Positions 35,018 through 43,966 of a stretch of DNA of 64,000 bases are shown piece by piece. The notes below the pieces were generated by a model that saw only the letters and a program-made list of their open reading frames with translations, was not told where the DNA came from and made no database searches. Where the stretch lies: the NCBI GenBank assembly GCA_027452245.1, contig DAIDGW010000108.1, forward strand, positions 35,223 through 99,222. The letters are read 5' to 3'. Position 1 is the first letter of the stretch. Every line of letters begins with the position of its first letter. The stretch comes from Acidobacteriaceae bacterium. GTDB taxonomy: Bacteria; Acidobacteriota; Terriglobia; Terriglobales; Acidobacteriaceae. A program made the position numbers and the translations under genes.

Positions 35018-36916
35018 CTAGCGAATCTCCCCCCGGAGAACCTGTAGGGCCTGCGCGGGTTTGAGATCGCCATTCTTGCCCGTGGCTTCTTGGCCATTCG
35101 CGACGACGACGTCGCCTTCGCCTGGCGCGAGAAACAGGTTGTTCTCCACGCCGTGCTGGCGGTTGTAGAGATCGAAATAGCGTCCCTGGGCGGCGTAGAG
35201 TTCCTCGTGTGTCCCTCGCTCAATGATTTGTCCTCGCTCCATCACCAGGATCTGATCGGCTCGGCGAATGGTCGAGAGGCGGTGCGCGATGACGAACGTC
35301 GTTCGCCCCTGCATGAGATAGGAAAGCCCTTGCTGAATCATTTGTTCCGATTCGGAATCGAGGCTCGACGTTGCTTCGTCGAGAATCAGAATCCGCGGCT
35401 CCGCCAGAATGGCACGCGCAATCGAAATCCGCTGCCGCTGCCCGCCCGAAAGCTTGACCCCGCGCTCGCCCACGACCGTCTCGTACTTATCCGCAAACGA
35501 ATCTGCGAATTCGTCCACCCGCGCAATCCGGCAAGCATGCAGAATTTCTTCTTCCGTAGCCTCCGGGCGGGAGAAGGCGACGTTCTCCCGAATGGTTCCG
35601 TCAAAGAGAAAAGATTCCTGCAACACGACCCCCAGCCGGGTGCGATACGAATCCAGCCGCACCGTGCTCAGATCGATGTCATCCACCAGGACTTTCCCTT
35701 GGCTGGGAACGTAGAAAGCCGAGACCAATCCGATCGTCGTGGATTTTCCCGAACCCGACGATCCCACCAGTGCGGTCACGGTTCCCGGCGAGGCCGCGAA
35801 CGAAACATTCTTGAGCACATCATGCACGCCATCGTAGCTGAAGGTGACGTCATCGAACTCGATATTACCAATGATGTCAGTCAGTACGACGGAACGCCGC
35901 GGATCTGCATCTTCGGGCCGCTCCCGAAGGATTTCCTGCGTGCGCTCCAGGCCGGCGAAGGCCTCAGTCAGCTGTGTCCCGATCGCCACGATGCTCATGA
36001 TCGGAGCGACCAGAAACGGCAGCGTCAATGTGAAGGAGAAGAATTGTCCGGGCGTCAAGGTTCCGGCGAGGCTTTGGCGTGCCCCGACGTACATGGTGCC
36101 CGCGCCTACGATCCCCAGCAGCACGCTGGCAGAAAGACTCATCACCGAAGTGGCCGTCAACGTCCGCATCACGTTGTCGAGCAAACGCTGCACGCCGGAT
36201 GCGAAGACTGCTTCTTCCCTTTGCTCGGCGTGATATCCCTTGATGACCCGCACGCCGCCCAGCGATTCTGTCAGGCGGCCGGTGACTTCCGCATTGATCT
36301 TGCCGCGCTCGCGGAAAATGGGGCGGATCGTCGCAAACGCGCGCTTCAGCGCTCCACCAAAAACGGCCAGCGAGCCGACGGCAATCAGCGTCATACGCGG
36401 GCTGATGTGCATCAGCCACCACAGGGCGATGGCCGAAGTCAGCAGTCCGCCTGCAAGATCGACCAGACCGGTGCCCATCAGGTTGCGAACGCCTTCCACA
36501 TCGCTCATGATGCGAGAAACGAGATTGCCGGTCTTGTTGGCGTCATAGAACGAGACGGGAAGCCGCGAAATGTGGGTCTGCACTCTCTTTCGCAGTTCGG
36601 CGATCAGGCGCTGCGCGGCCTTCGAGAGCAATTGCGTCAGGGCAAACGAGGTAATGCCCTGTACCGCGGTCGCAAAAAGAACAATCGCGATCAGTTCCTT
36701 CAGCGCTGCCAGGTGATGTTTATTGATGACGTTGTCGATCAGGAACTTGGTGGAAGCCGGCAACACGAATCCCGACACACGGTTGATCACCATCAATACA
36801 AAACCAACCGCAAGCAAGCCCCGCCGCGGGCGCATGAGCGCCCAGACTTCCGGCAGTACCGCCCTTAGCCTTTCCGCTTTGGCAGGCTTGGTAGCTTCTT
36901 TCGATGGAGAACTCAA
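35018..36916 (-). CDS. MsbA-like ABC exporter (fused membrane and ATPase domains)
   Basis: About 632 residues. Six-helix membrane domain (residues about 40-330 of this version) with ETxxxY-like lipid-exporter features (RISRLPVSFYDANKTGNLVSRI), then the ATPase: [48 protein letters not shown]. It exports lipids, lipid A-like molecules or drugs. The start is uncertain: the frame is open to 37066, overlapping the divergent kinase gene; TTG 36916, with GGGAG about 11 bases upstream, is preferred over TTG 36937. It leads a leftward operon with the LolD-type ATPase, permease and possibly the esterase. Confidence 0.92.
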   Translation of the reverse strand: MSSPSKEATKPAKAERLRAVLPEVWALMRPRRGLLAVGFVLMVINRVSGFVLPASTKFLIDNVINKHHLAALKELIAIVLFATAVQGITSFALTQLLSKAAQRLIAELRKRVQTHISRLPVSFYDANKTGNLVSRIMSDVEGVRNLMGTGLVDLAGGLLTSAIALWWLMHISPRMTLIAVGSLAVFGGALKRAFATIRPIFRERGKINAEVTGRLTESLGGVRVIKGYHAEQREEAVFASGVQRLLDNVMRTLTATSVMSLSASVLLGIVGAGTMYVGARQSLAGTLTPGQFFSFTLTLPFLVAPIMSIVAIGTQLTEAFAGLERTQEILRERPEDADPRRSVVLTDIIGNIEFDDVTFSYDGVHDVLKNVSFAASPGTVTALVGSSGSGKSTTIGLVSAFYVPSQGKVLVDDIDLSTVRLDSYRTRLGVVLQESFLFDGTIRENVAFSRPEATEEEILHACRIARVDEFADSFADKYETVVGERGVKLSGGQRQRISIARAILAEPRILILDEATSSLDSESEQMIQQGLSYLMQGRTTFVIAHRLSTIRRADQILVMERGQIIERGTHEELYAAQGRYFDLYNRQHGVENNLFLAPGEGDVVVANGQEATGKNGDLKPAQALQVLRGEIR

Positions 36917-36986
36917 TCTATGATTTGACTCCCGCAACGCGCGCTTGGGTTCATTATTACTGCATTTGTGACGGCCTTGCCAGCCG

Positions 36987-37307
36987 TTGTATTCTCGAAA
37001 TGTGTCCCGCCCCTCTACGCTGGCGCGTACTCCCACCACGGGGCTGTTGCTGGGCCTCTTGATCACGGTGTCGGCGGTCCTCAGTTACTCAGCCTACATT
37101 ACCTGGCAGGTCAAGGGACTCCGCAAGCTGCAGACCGATCTGGTAGAACGCAATCGCAAAGATTCGCTCCAGTTGCTCCGCATCCAGAATGATTTGAATC
37201 TGCTGGCAGTCGCCATGCGCGATATGGTGAGCAATGACGAGCCCTATCCTCTGACCGCCTTGCTCCCGCCGGCTCAGTCGACGGGCGGAACTGGGTTTGA
37301 AGGATGA
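36987..37307 (+). CDS. histidine kinase, N-terminal fragment (before in-frame TGA)
   Basis: 106 residues ending at TGA 37305. One membrane helix (TGLLLGLLITVSAVLSYSAYI) and a coiled stretch (VKGLRKLQTDLVERNRKDSL) ending NDEPYPLTA, after which the sequence changes character (LLPPAQSTGGTGFEG). It is in the same frame as the kinase body starting at 37395. With the body it makes a standard two-helix sensor kinase with the periplasmic sensor between the two membrane helices. TTG 36987 or GTG 37002 may start it. The pair is divergent from the MsbA-like gene. Confidence 0.6.
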   Translation: MYSRNVSRPSTLARTPTTGLLLGLLITVSAVLSYSAYITWQVKGLRKLQTDLVERNRKDSLQLLRIQNDLNLLAVAMRDMVSNDEPYPLTALLPPAQSTGGTGFEG

Positions 37308-37350
37308 TCAGCAACCGTCAGATTGAGATGAGTCCGAAATGAATCAGCAT
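37261..37350 (+). other. 90-base in-frame segment with two TGA codons inside the kinase gene
   Basis: Removing exactly 90 bases joins CTG ACC GCC T to GG TCT GCC CAG and restores ...DEPYPLTAW-SAQFARIRTDLDDAM..., the continuous sequence I would expect for this kinase family. The segment carries TGA at 37305-37307 and 37329-37331 in the kinase frame, and no flanking target duplication is evident. Origin unknown. Confidence 0.5.
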
Positions 37351-37394
37351 GGTCTGCCCAGTTTGCCCGCATTCGCACCGACCTGGATGATGCC

Positions 37395-38459
37395 ATGCGT
37401 CTCGAGGCCAGATATGCCGTCTCCGCGCGTACTCCCGAACAGAACGCATTTCTCAGCAATTCTGTCGTCCAGTTCTGGAATGCCGTGGACCGCATGTTCG
37501 ATCTGGCAGGCGCCGGGCACGAGCAGGAAGCCCGTGACCAGATCCAGTTTTCTCTGCAAAGCCGCCAGGCGGCGCTCAGTTCAGCCGTCGCGCGCTCGCT
37601 CGTGCAGAACAGTGAAAACGAGGAGCAGGCGGCGCAGCGCATCATCCGGATTTACGACCGCGTGCAGCGGCAAGTGTATGTGTTTCTCGGAGCCACGCTG
37701 CTTGCCATCTTGCTCACCAGTCTTTCGCTCATTCGCTGGAATCGTCGTTTATTCGCGCAACTGGCAGAGGTTTCCGAGCGCCGCAGCGAATTGGCGCAGA
37801 AACTCATCTCGACCCAGGAATCCACGCTGCGTCACATCTCGCGCGAGCTGCACGATGAATTCGGGCAAATCCTTACCGCCATTGGATCGATGCTGCGCCG
37901 CGCCGGTTCGCATGCCCCGGAAGGCTCTTCCCTGCGGGATGATCTGTTGGAGGTTCGCCAGATCGTGCAGGACACGCTGGAAAATGTTCGCACCCTCTCG
38001 CAGGCGCTTCATCCCGTCATGCTCGATGAGGCAGGCCTGGAAAGCACAATGGATTGGTACATCCCTACGGTGGAAAGACAGACGGGTATTGCCATATTCT
38101 ATGAGAAGCAGGGTCAAACGTTCACCGTCGACGGCGAAGTGGGTGTGCACGTTTATCGCGTCCTGCAGGAAGCCCTGAATAATGTGGCCCGGCATTCCGG
38201 CGCGAGACAAGCTTGGGTTCGCCTGCGGTTTCTGCCGCAGGTTCTGGAACTTGAAGTGGAAGATCATGGCATAGGACTGGCGGAGCGCCCCGCTCGGCAA
38301 GGCATTGGCTTGGTTGCCATGCGCGAGCGCTCGGAACTGGTAGGCGGGAAACTGGTTTTCTCCCGTCCGCCGGAAGGTGGAACGCTAGTCCACTTAACCG
38401 TGCCGCGAGAAAGGGCAGAATCGTATGTCAAGGAAGATCGCAGTACTGCTAGTCGATGA
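37395..38459 (+). CDS. histidine kinase body (NarX/DegS type), separated from its N-terminus
   Basis: 354 residues from the first ATG after the second TGA; the frame is open from 37332. It holds the rest of the sensor region, the second membrane helix (VYVFLGATLLAILLTSLSLI), the HisKA_3 dimerisation motif with the phospho-acceptor His in LRHISRELHDEFGQIL, and a HATPase domain with VLQEALNNVARHSGA and EDHGIGL. It should phosphorylate the NarL-type regulator that overlaps its end by 35 bases. Without the first helix its membrane topology would be altered, so the gene is either disrupted or expressed by readthrough or reinitiation. Confidence 0.8.
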   Translation: MRLEARYAVSARTPEQNAFLSNSVVQFWNAVDRMFDLAGAGHEQEARDQIQFSLQSRQAALSSAVARSLVQNSENEEQAAQRIIRIYDRVQRQVYVFLGATLLAILLTSLSLIRWNRRLFAQLAEVSERRSELAQKLISTQESTLRHISRELHDEFGQILTAIGSMLRRAGSHAPEGSSLRDDLLEVRQIVQDTLENVRTLSQALHPVMLDEAGLESTMDWYIPTVERQTGIAIFYEKQGQTFTVDGEVGVHVYRVLQEALNNVARHSGARQAWVRLRFLPQVLELEVEDHGIGLAERPARQGIGLVAMRERSELVGGKLVFSRPPEGGTLVHLTVPRERAESYVKEDRSTASR

Positions 38460-39054
38460 CCACAGCCTCGTTCGCCGGGGGTTCCGGCGAATGCTCGAAG
38501 ATGAGGCCGACATCGAGGTCGTGGGCGAGGCAGGAAATGGGGAAGACGCAGTCAGGATTTCCCGCGAACTGCATCCCAACGTCGTCATTATGGATTGTGC
38601 ACTGCCGGGAATGAATGGCCTCGATGCCACCCGCCAGATCCTGGGAGATTCGCCGCAGATCGCCGTCCTGATGTTAAGCATGCATCCCGAACACACGTGG
38701 GTTCGACAGGCCATCGAAGCGGGCGCCAAAGGATACATCCTCAAAAATGCGATGGACCTCGAACTTGGTCCCGCTATTCGCAAAGTGGCCGCCGGCGAGA
38801 CCGTCTTCGATCCCCAGGTGGAACGGCAATCCATGCTGAAGGGCGAGCGCAATGGCGGCCTGACCCATCGCGAACTCGAAGTCCTGCAGATGATCGTCGA
38901 TGGAAAGTCAAACAAGGAAATTGCAAACGCGCTCGATCTGAGTGCCAATACTGTGGCTGTGCATCGCGCCAACATCATGAACGCGCTGGGCATTCACAAG
39001 ACCGCCGAATTGGTGGTCTATGCTATCCGCGCGGGGCTGGTAAACGTTCCGTGA
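38425..39054 (+). CDS. NarL/FixJ-family response regulator
   Basis: 209 residues. Receiver domain with VLLVDDHSLVRRGF, Asp in VVIMDCALPGMNG, and Lys in AKGYILKNA; LuxR-type helix-turn-helix at the C-terminus (LTHRELEVLQMIVDGKSNKEIANAL, NTVAVHRANIM). It overlaps the upstream kinase and the downstream ASPIC gene, so all three are coupled. The target promoter is unknown. Confidence 0.93.
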   Translation: MSRKIAVLLVDDHSLVRRGFRRMLEDEADIEVVGEAGNGEDAVRISRELHPNVVIMDCALPGMNGLDATRQILGDSPQIAVLMLSMHPEHTWVRQAIEAGAKGYILKNAMDLELGPAIRKVAAGETVFDPQVERQSMLKGERNGGLTHRELEVLQMIVDGKSNKEIANALDLSANTVAVHRANIMNALGIHKTAELVVYAIRAGLVNVP

Positions 39055-40754
39055 ACCGTCGGTCGTTTTTGGGTGGAATGGCGGGCCTCGGGTACCTTTC
39101 CCGTAGTTCTGTGCTTCGAGCAGTCGCGGCGCAAACCCAGAAACCTGTCTCGCCCGGATTTCGCTTCACTGAAGTAACCCGGCCCGCAGGTATTAATTTC
39201 CTTCACAACAGTGGGGCGTTCGGCGGCAAATTACTGCCCGAAACGCTCGGGTCCGGCTGTGCCTTTCTCGATTACGATCGCGACGGCTGGCAGGACATTC
39301 TGCTGATCAACGGAATGGACTGGCCTGGGCACAAGACACGCCGCACCACACTCCATCTGTACAGGAATAATCACGACGGAACGTTCACCGATGTGACCGC
39401 ATCGGCTGGACTCGATATCGAAGTGTACGGAATGGGTGTCGCCGTTGGCGATTATGACAATGACGGCTTCCCCGATATTTATGTCACCTGCGTCGGGCAG
39501 AATCGTCTCTTTCACAATAACCATCGCGGCCGGTTCACTGACGTCACCAACGCTAGCGGCCTGGGGAAGCGCGAAGGCTTCAGCACCTCCGCCTTGTGGT
39601 TCGATTACAACCGCGATGGACTGCTCGATCTTTTCGTCTGCAATTACGTGAAGTGGTCGCCGGAACATGACATCTTCTGCAGCCTCGACGGCAAGCACAA
39701 ATCCTACTGCACGCCGGAAGCCTATCGCGGCGAGACCTGCTGGTTATTTCGCAATCGCGGCGACGGCACGTTCGAAGATGTCACTGCCCAAAGCGGAATT
39801 TTCGACAGCAGTTCCAAATCTCTGGGCGTCGCGTTGCTCGATTACGATCACGACGGCTGGCCCGATCTGCTGGTCGCCAACGATACCCAACCCAACAAGC
39901 TCTACCGCAACCAGCGGGATGGGTCGTTCAAAGACATCGCGCTCGAAGCGGGTGTGGCCTTCAGTGCTGAAGGCAGGGCTCGCGCCGGGATGGGCGTGGA
40001 TGTCGCTGATTTCGAAAACTCCGGCGAGGCGGGCGTTGCCATTACCAACTTCGACAACGAAATGATCGGCTTCTATCGCCAGAATGGAAAGTCGTTTGAC
40101 GACATCGCGGCGCAGAGCGGCATCGGGCTCGACTCCAAGAATAATCTCGGGTTTGGCTGTATCTTTGTGGACTCGAATCTCGACGGCTGGCTGGATTTTG
40201 CCGTCGCCAACGGACACATCGACGAAACTGTCCGCAATATTCGCGGCAATGTCGGTTATGCCCAGCCTCCGCGGCTTTATCTCAATGCCGGCAAGGGAGA
40301 ATTTCACGACATCTCGGCTCAGTTAGGCGGAGGTTTTGATCGTCCCAAGGTAGGGCGTGGACTGGCGTTTGGCGATTTCGATCGCGACGGTGATCTCGAC
40401 CTGCTGCTCACCACAAATAACGGCCCGGCGTACCTCTATCGCACGGATCTCGAAAACGGCAACCATAGCATCCGCTTCCATCTTATCGGGACTAAATCGA
40501 ATCGCGATGCAATCGGAGCTGTGGTGCGTGTCTTTTCCAACGGTATGATGCAAACGCGCATGGTGAAGAGCGGATCGAGTTATCTCTCGCAGTCCGAATT
40601 AGCCCTCACATTTGGAGTGGAAAAACGCGATCGCATCGACCGCGTCGTCATCGAGTGGCCCAGCGGACGAACTGAAGATTTCAAAGACCTATCTGCGGGG
40701 CACGGCTACGAGTGCACGGAAGCCAAAGGCCTGGCACGTATGGACCGCTATTGA
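39051..40754 (+). CDS. Tat-exported FG-GAP/VCBS repeat protein with ASPIC/UnbV domain (CRTAC1-like)
   Basis: 567 residues starting at GTG 39051, whose GTGA overlaps the regulator stop. The N-terminus NRRSFLGGMAGLG is a twin-arginine signal. The mature part is a beta-propeller of repeated Asp-rich calcium loops (DYDRDGWQDILLING, DYDNDGFPDIYVT, DYNRDGLLDLFVC, DYDHDGWPDLLVAN), ending in an ASPIC/UnbV domain (SGSSYLSQSELALTFGVEK, VVIEWPSGRTEDF). Such proteins are common in acidobacteria and planctomycetes; function unknown, probably periplasmic or surface-bound calcium-dependent binding. Linked to the two-component system by overlap. Confidence 0.9.
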   Translation: MNRRSFLGGMAGLGYLSRSSVLRAVAAQTQKPVSPGFRFTEVTRPAGINFLHNSGAFGGKLLPETLGSGCAFLDYDRDGWQDILLINGMDWPGHKTRRTTLHLYRNNHDGTFTDVTASAGLDIEVYGMGVAVGDYDNDGFPDIYVTCVGQNRLFHNNHRGRFTDVTNASGLGKREGFSTSALWFDYNRDGLLDLFVCNYVKWSPEHDIFCSLDGKHKSYCTPEAYRGETCWLFRNRGDGTFEDVTAQSGIFDSSSKSLGVALLDYDHDGWPDLLVANDTQPNKLYRNQRDGSFKDIALEAGVAFSAEGRARAGMGVDVADFENSGEAGVAITNFDNEMIGFYRQNGKSFDDIAAQSGIGLDSKNNLGFGCIFVDSNLDGWLDFAVANGHIDETVRNIRGNVGYAQPPRLYLNAGKGEFHDISAQLGGGFDRPKVGRGLAFGDFDRDGDLDLLLTTNNGPAYLYRTDLENGNHSIRFHLIGTKSNRDAIGAVVRVFSNGMMQTRMVKSGSSYLSQSELALTFGVEKRDRIDRVVIEWPSGRTEDFKDLSAGHGYECTEAKGLARMDRY

Positions 40755-41365
40755 CCCGCCCCGGAATTGTAAGCATTGTTCACGCTCCCTGAAGCAACAA
40801 GATCGATCAGGACCGAATCGCTCACCCGCAGAAAAAGCGTACTCGGATTTTTCATTCCCCACTTCACGTAAGGTACGGTGAAGTGCACCGTCGCGGTCCA
40901 GTGATCGGCCGCCATCTCAATATCTGCCGGCACGGTGATCTCATGATCGGTTCCGTGGATGTTGAAGATGCCATGTACCTGCACAGTTGATTTACCCCGC
41001 GCTGTCACGGTTCCCTGTTCGTGGTCCGGACGGAAGGTGATATCCGGGTAGTGGTCGCTCTCTAAAATCTCGCGCTGCATTTTGCGGTCGCGCATGCTGT
41101 TTCCCGACTGTCCCGTCCTGGCATCGACAACGATCGTACCGCTCACGGCTCCCGAAGCCGGGTTCAGCTGAAGATTTCCATCCTTTAACTTAAATGTTCC
41201 GCGCACCGTGTGCAGAACGTCTGCCAGGGTGAATTTAATGTCTGTGTGGGCGGGATCAAGCTGCAGTTGCGTTTGTTGCGCTTGAACTGAGCTTGCCACG
41301 AGCAAAAGCATCAGACTGTGGCACGCCGCAACAATCACCTTGGAAGCACACGCTCTGGTTCTCAT
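40748..41365 (-). CDS. YceI-family periplasmic protein
   Basis: 205 residues with a signal peptide ending SSVQAQ. The YceI lipocalin-like barrel is seen in QLDPAHTDIKFTLADVLHTVRGTF, VVDARTGQSGNSMRDRKM and SDHYPDITFRPD. Family members bind polyisoprenoids or amphiphiles in the periplasm. It converges with and overlaps the ASPIC gene by seven bases. Confidence 0.92.
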   Translation of the reverse strand: MRTRACASKVIVAACHSLMLLLVASSVQAQQTQLQLDPAHTDIKFTLADVLHTVRGTFKLKDGNLQLNPASGAVSGTIVVDARTGQSGNSMRDRKMQREILESDHYPDITFRPDHEQGTVTARGKSTVQVHGIFNIHGTDHEITVPADIEMAADHWTATVHFTVPYVKWGMKNPSTLFLRVSDSVLIDLVASGSVNNAYNSGAGQ

Positions 41366-41439
41366 AGTCGGATGAGCGAAGACTTGTGGCCCACAGAGTC
41401 CTTGAGATGCCGCAGGTCGTGTCGCGCGGGATTATCCTT

Positions 41440-42489
41440 TCACCATTGCAGCAGTACCAGTTCTGAGCAGAATCCCGGCCCCATGGCGGCGAGCAGGCCC
41501 AATGTTCCTGGTTCTGGTCTGCGATTTTTCATCACATCTTCCAGTACAACCAGCACCGACGCCGACGAGAGATTCCCTACTTTTCGGAGGCATTCCCAGG
41601 AAGCGTCCAATTCGCCATCATGCAGGTCCAGCGCATCTGCCGTTGCTTCCAGAACCTTAGGGCCCCCCGTATGCAACACCCAGCTCTTGATATCGGAGCG
41701 TTGATGACCCATATCGTCCAGGAATGCGTCCACATCGTGTCCGAGATGTTCGCGGATCAATGGCGGCACTTGCGGCGACAACGTGATCCGGAACCCCTTC
41801 TCGGAAATCTTCCATCCCATCATCTCTTCGGTCTCAGGGTAAAAGACCGAGCGCGTCGCAAGAATCTGCGGCCCATGTGCGTCCCTCTCGCTGCCAGTCA
41901 CGATGACTGCTGCCGCGCCGTCGGCAAACAATCCGGACGAAATCAAGTTGGCCACCGAAAGATCATCGCGCTGAATTGTGAGCGAGCAAAGTTCCACAGA
42001 GACAAGCGCCGCCGCCTGCCCAGGATAGGCGCGCACGTAATCGGCAGCTCGCGCAATGCCCGCTGCTCCTGCCACGCAGCCCAACCCGAAGATGGGCAAC
42101 CGCCGGATATTTTTCGGCAGCCCCATTCGGTTGATCAGCAGGGCATCAATGGAAGGGCTGCAAATTCCCGTTACCGAAGTGAAAAACAATGCGCCGAGAT
42201 CCTTTGACTCCAGTCCAGCATGATGCAGCGCCCGGCATAAGGCTTGTTCCCCGAGTTCCTGGGCGGCGTTGATCCATAGGTCGTTGGCTTGTCCCCAGGT
42301 CGAAATCTTGTGGTAATCGCTGTGTGGATACGCCAGATGCCGCCCTTCAACTGCGACATTTTTATGCAGTCGCTCCAGAACCTGCCGGCTGGGCAGCCGT
42401 TCTCCCCAGTATTGCTGCAGCTGTTCTAGAAGTACTTCTTGCCGATAATAGTGCTTAGGGAACGCGCTGGAAGCGCTTGCAATTTTCAT
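41440..42489 (-). CDS. type III polyketide synthase (chalcone/stilbene synthase family)
   Basis: 349 residues, full length. Catalytic triad in context: Cys in IFGLGCVAGAAG, His in WVLHTGGPK and Asn in GNLSSASVL. ALVSVELCSLTIQ and the C-terminal GLLAAMGPGFCSELVLL fit the bacterial branch. It condenses malonyl-CoA onto an acyl starter to make alkylresorcinols, alkylpyrones or related lipids. The usual partners (methyltransferase, hydroxylase, acyl-CoA ligase) are absent next to it. YceI, possibly a lipid-binding protein, lies downstream in the same direction. Confidence 0.92.
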   Translation of the reverse strand: MKIASASSAFPKHYYRQEVLLEQLQQYWGERLPSRQVLERLHKNVAVEGRHLAYPHSDYHKISTWGQANDLWINAAQELGEQALCRALHHAGLESKDLGALFFTSVTGICSPSIDALLINRMGLPKNIRRLPIFGLGCVAGAAGIARAADYVRAYPGQAAALVSVELCSLTIQRDDLSVANLISSGLFADGAAAVIVTGSERDAHGPQILATRSVFYPETEEMMGWKISEKGFRITLSPQVPPLIREHLGHDVDAFLDDMGHQRSDIKSWVLHTGGPKVLEATADALDLHDGELDASWECLRKVGNLSSASVLVVLEDVMKNRRPEPGTLGLLAAMGPGFCSELVLLQW

Positions 42490-42647
42490 TTGTAGTTGAA
42501 CCCCAGGCCCGAGAAAAGGGCGAACGTCATCCGTCTTTAGGGGATTCTAGGCCTTTTGCATGTTAGATGGCCAGAGTGCGCCCACAGTTGTACCCATTTC
42601 ACGTGTGGCGGAACGCGCCTCTTGGACTCGTTCCGCCGCACTCTCGG

Positions 42648-43715
42648 TTAATCGGAGATGACGATCGATGTCGGATTGCCCGGCGTGTAGCTCGAAACCG
42701 TGCTCAGGGCTCCGTTTGCCGACGTAACCGTAAATACCTGCAAGCCGCCGGAAAGATTCCCGACTAATGTGTAATTCCCATTCGGGTCAAACGCTATGTA
42801 GGCAGGGTTCTTCGACGTGCCGAATGGTGAGTTGGTGAGCAATTGCAATCCCCCGCTCTTCTCCACGCTATAACCAGCCACGTTGCTGCTGCCCTCATTC
42901 GCGACATACAGGTAGCTGTCGTCGGGCGTCAGCGCCACCCATGTGGGTGCCAGGAACGTTTCTCCCAGCGGAAATCCCGGCAGGGTCGTGAGCGCGCCAT
43001 TCGGCCCGATTGAGAAAGCGGAAATCGTGAGATCCAGATTGTTTGCGGTGTAAAGAAAAGTGCCTTTTGAAGTGATCGCCATTCCGTACGGGTTGCGGCC
43101 TGTGACGAATGGTGATCCGGGAATAGGCGTTAGCTTGCCCGCATTGATATTGAAGGCAGTGATGAGCCCAAAACCTTCGACTGCCTGCCCGATATACAGC
43201 GCATTGCCCGACGGGGAAAGCGACATGCTCAGCGGTTCGATTCCGATGAAATATGGCGATCCCGGGGCTTGCGTTAGCTGCCCGGTCTGTTGATTGATTG
43301 AATAGACGTTGACATTCTCAGATCCGGCATTGGCCACATACAGATAGGCCCCCTTCGGATCTATAGCCGCCAGCCGTGGAGTCGTTCCCGCTTGCGCTCT
43401 CGGGGTGATCTCGGTGATCCCGCCGTTGTAGCCGATTGAATATATGGCAACGTCGCTCTCCCCAGCATTGGCGCAATATAGATATTTGCCTGTGGGATGC
43501 AGCGCCAGCGCATATGGCGAAATACCCACCTGGAGAGTGAACGGACTGTTCGCCTGCTGCGTCAAAATCCCGGAATAGGGGTCCTCACGAAATACCGCGA
43601 TCTGATTGAATGCGGGAATCGCCATATAGACGTAATGGCTCTTCGTGCCGGCACACCCGTAAAACGATCCTGCGAAGATGCAAATCAGAAACAGAGCTCC
43701 TGCTCTTTTGAACAT
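42648..43715 (-). CDS. beta-propeller (lactonase-like) lipoprotein
   Basis: 355 residues. Lipoprotein signal FLICIFAGSFYGC. The mature part has seven-bladed lactonase-type repeats with the recurring pattern DPKGAYLYVANAGSENVNVY or TPDDSYLYVANEGSSNVAGY. It resembles 6-phosphogluconolactonase (Pgl) but the lipidated form is more likely a surface binding protein; catalytic residues cannot be confirmed. The 250 bases downstream (43716-43966, upstream of its own start) hold no gene I can support. Confidence 0.82.
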   Translation of the reverse strand: MFKRAGALFLICIFAGSFYGCAGTKSHYVYMAIPAFNQIAVFREDPYSGILTQQANSPFTLQVGISPYALALHPTGKYLYCANAGESDVAIYSIGYNGGITEITPRAQAGTTPRLAAIDPKGAYLYVANAGSENVNVYSINQQTGQLTQAPGSPYFIGIEPLSMSLSPSGNALYIGQAVEGFGLITAFNINAGKLTPIPGSPFVTGRNPYGMAITSKGTFLYTANNLDLTISAFSIGPNGALTTLPGFPLGETFLAPTWVALTPDDSYLYVANEGSSNVAGYSVEKSGGLQLLTNSPFGTSKNPAYIAFDPNGNYTLVGNLSGGLQVFTVTSANGALSTVSSYTPGNPTSIVISD

Positions 43716-43966
43716 TCCTAACTCCTGGGAGAATTTAACGCGACAAGCCGCAGCTCTCTGAAGACGCCACTCCGGCGACGACGCACTCCAGCCCTGTCGA
43801 TGGTACCCATATCATACCGGGAGACAGCCCCGTATACGACGCCTTCTTATTGAATCTGACATTTTCGAGGAAGTTAGCCTTGGATGCAAATGGCTAGGAA
43901 GTCCGATCCCATCTTTTCCCAGCCCAGTTGTGCCTCGCGACGGCTTTGGGAAGAGTTCGTGGCCTT

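Noticed and set aside
38595..39050. N-terminal extension of the FG-GAP protein into the response regulator
   Set aside because: The upstream part overlaps the regulator in another frame; the RRSFLGG Tat signal directly after GTG 39051 marks the true start.
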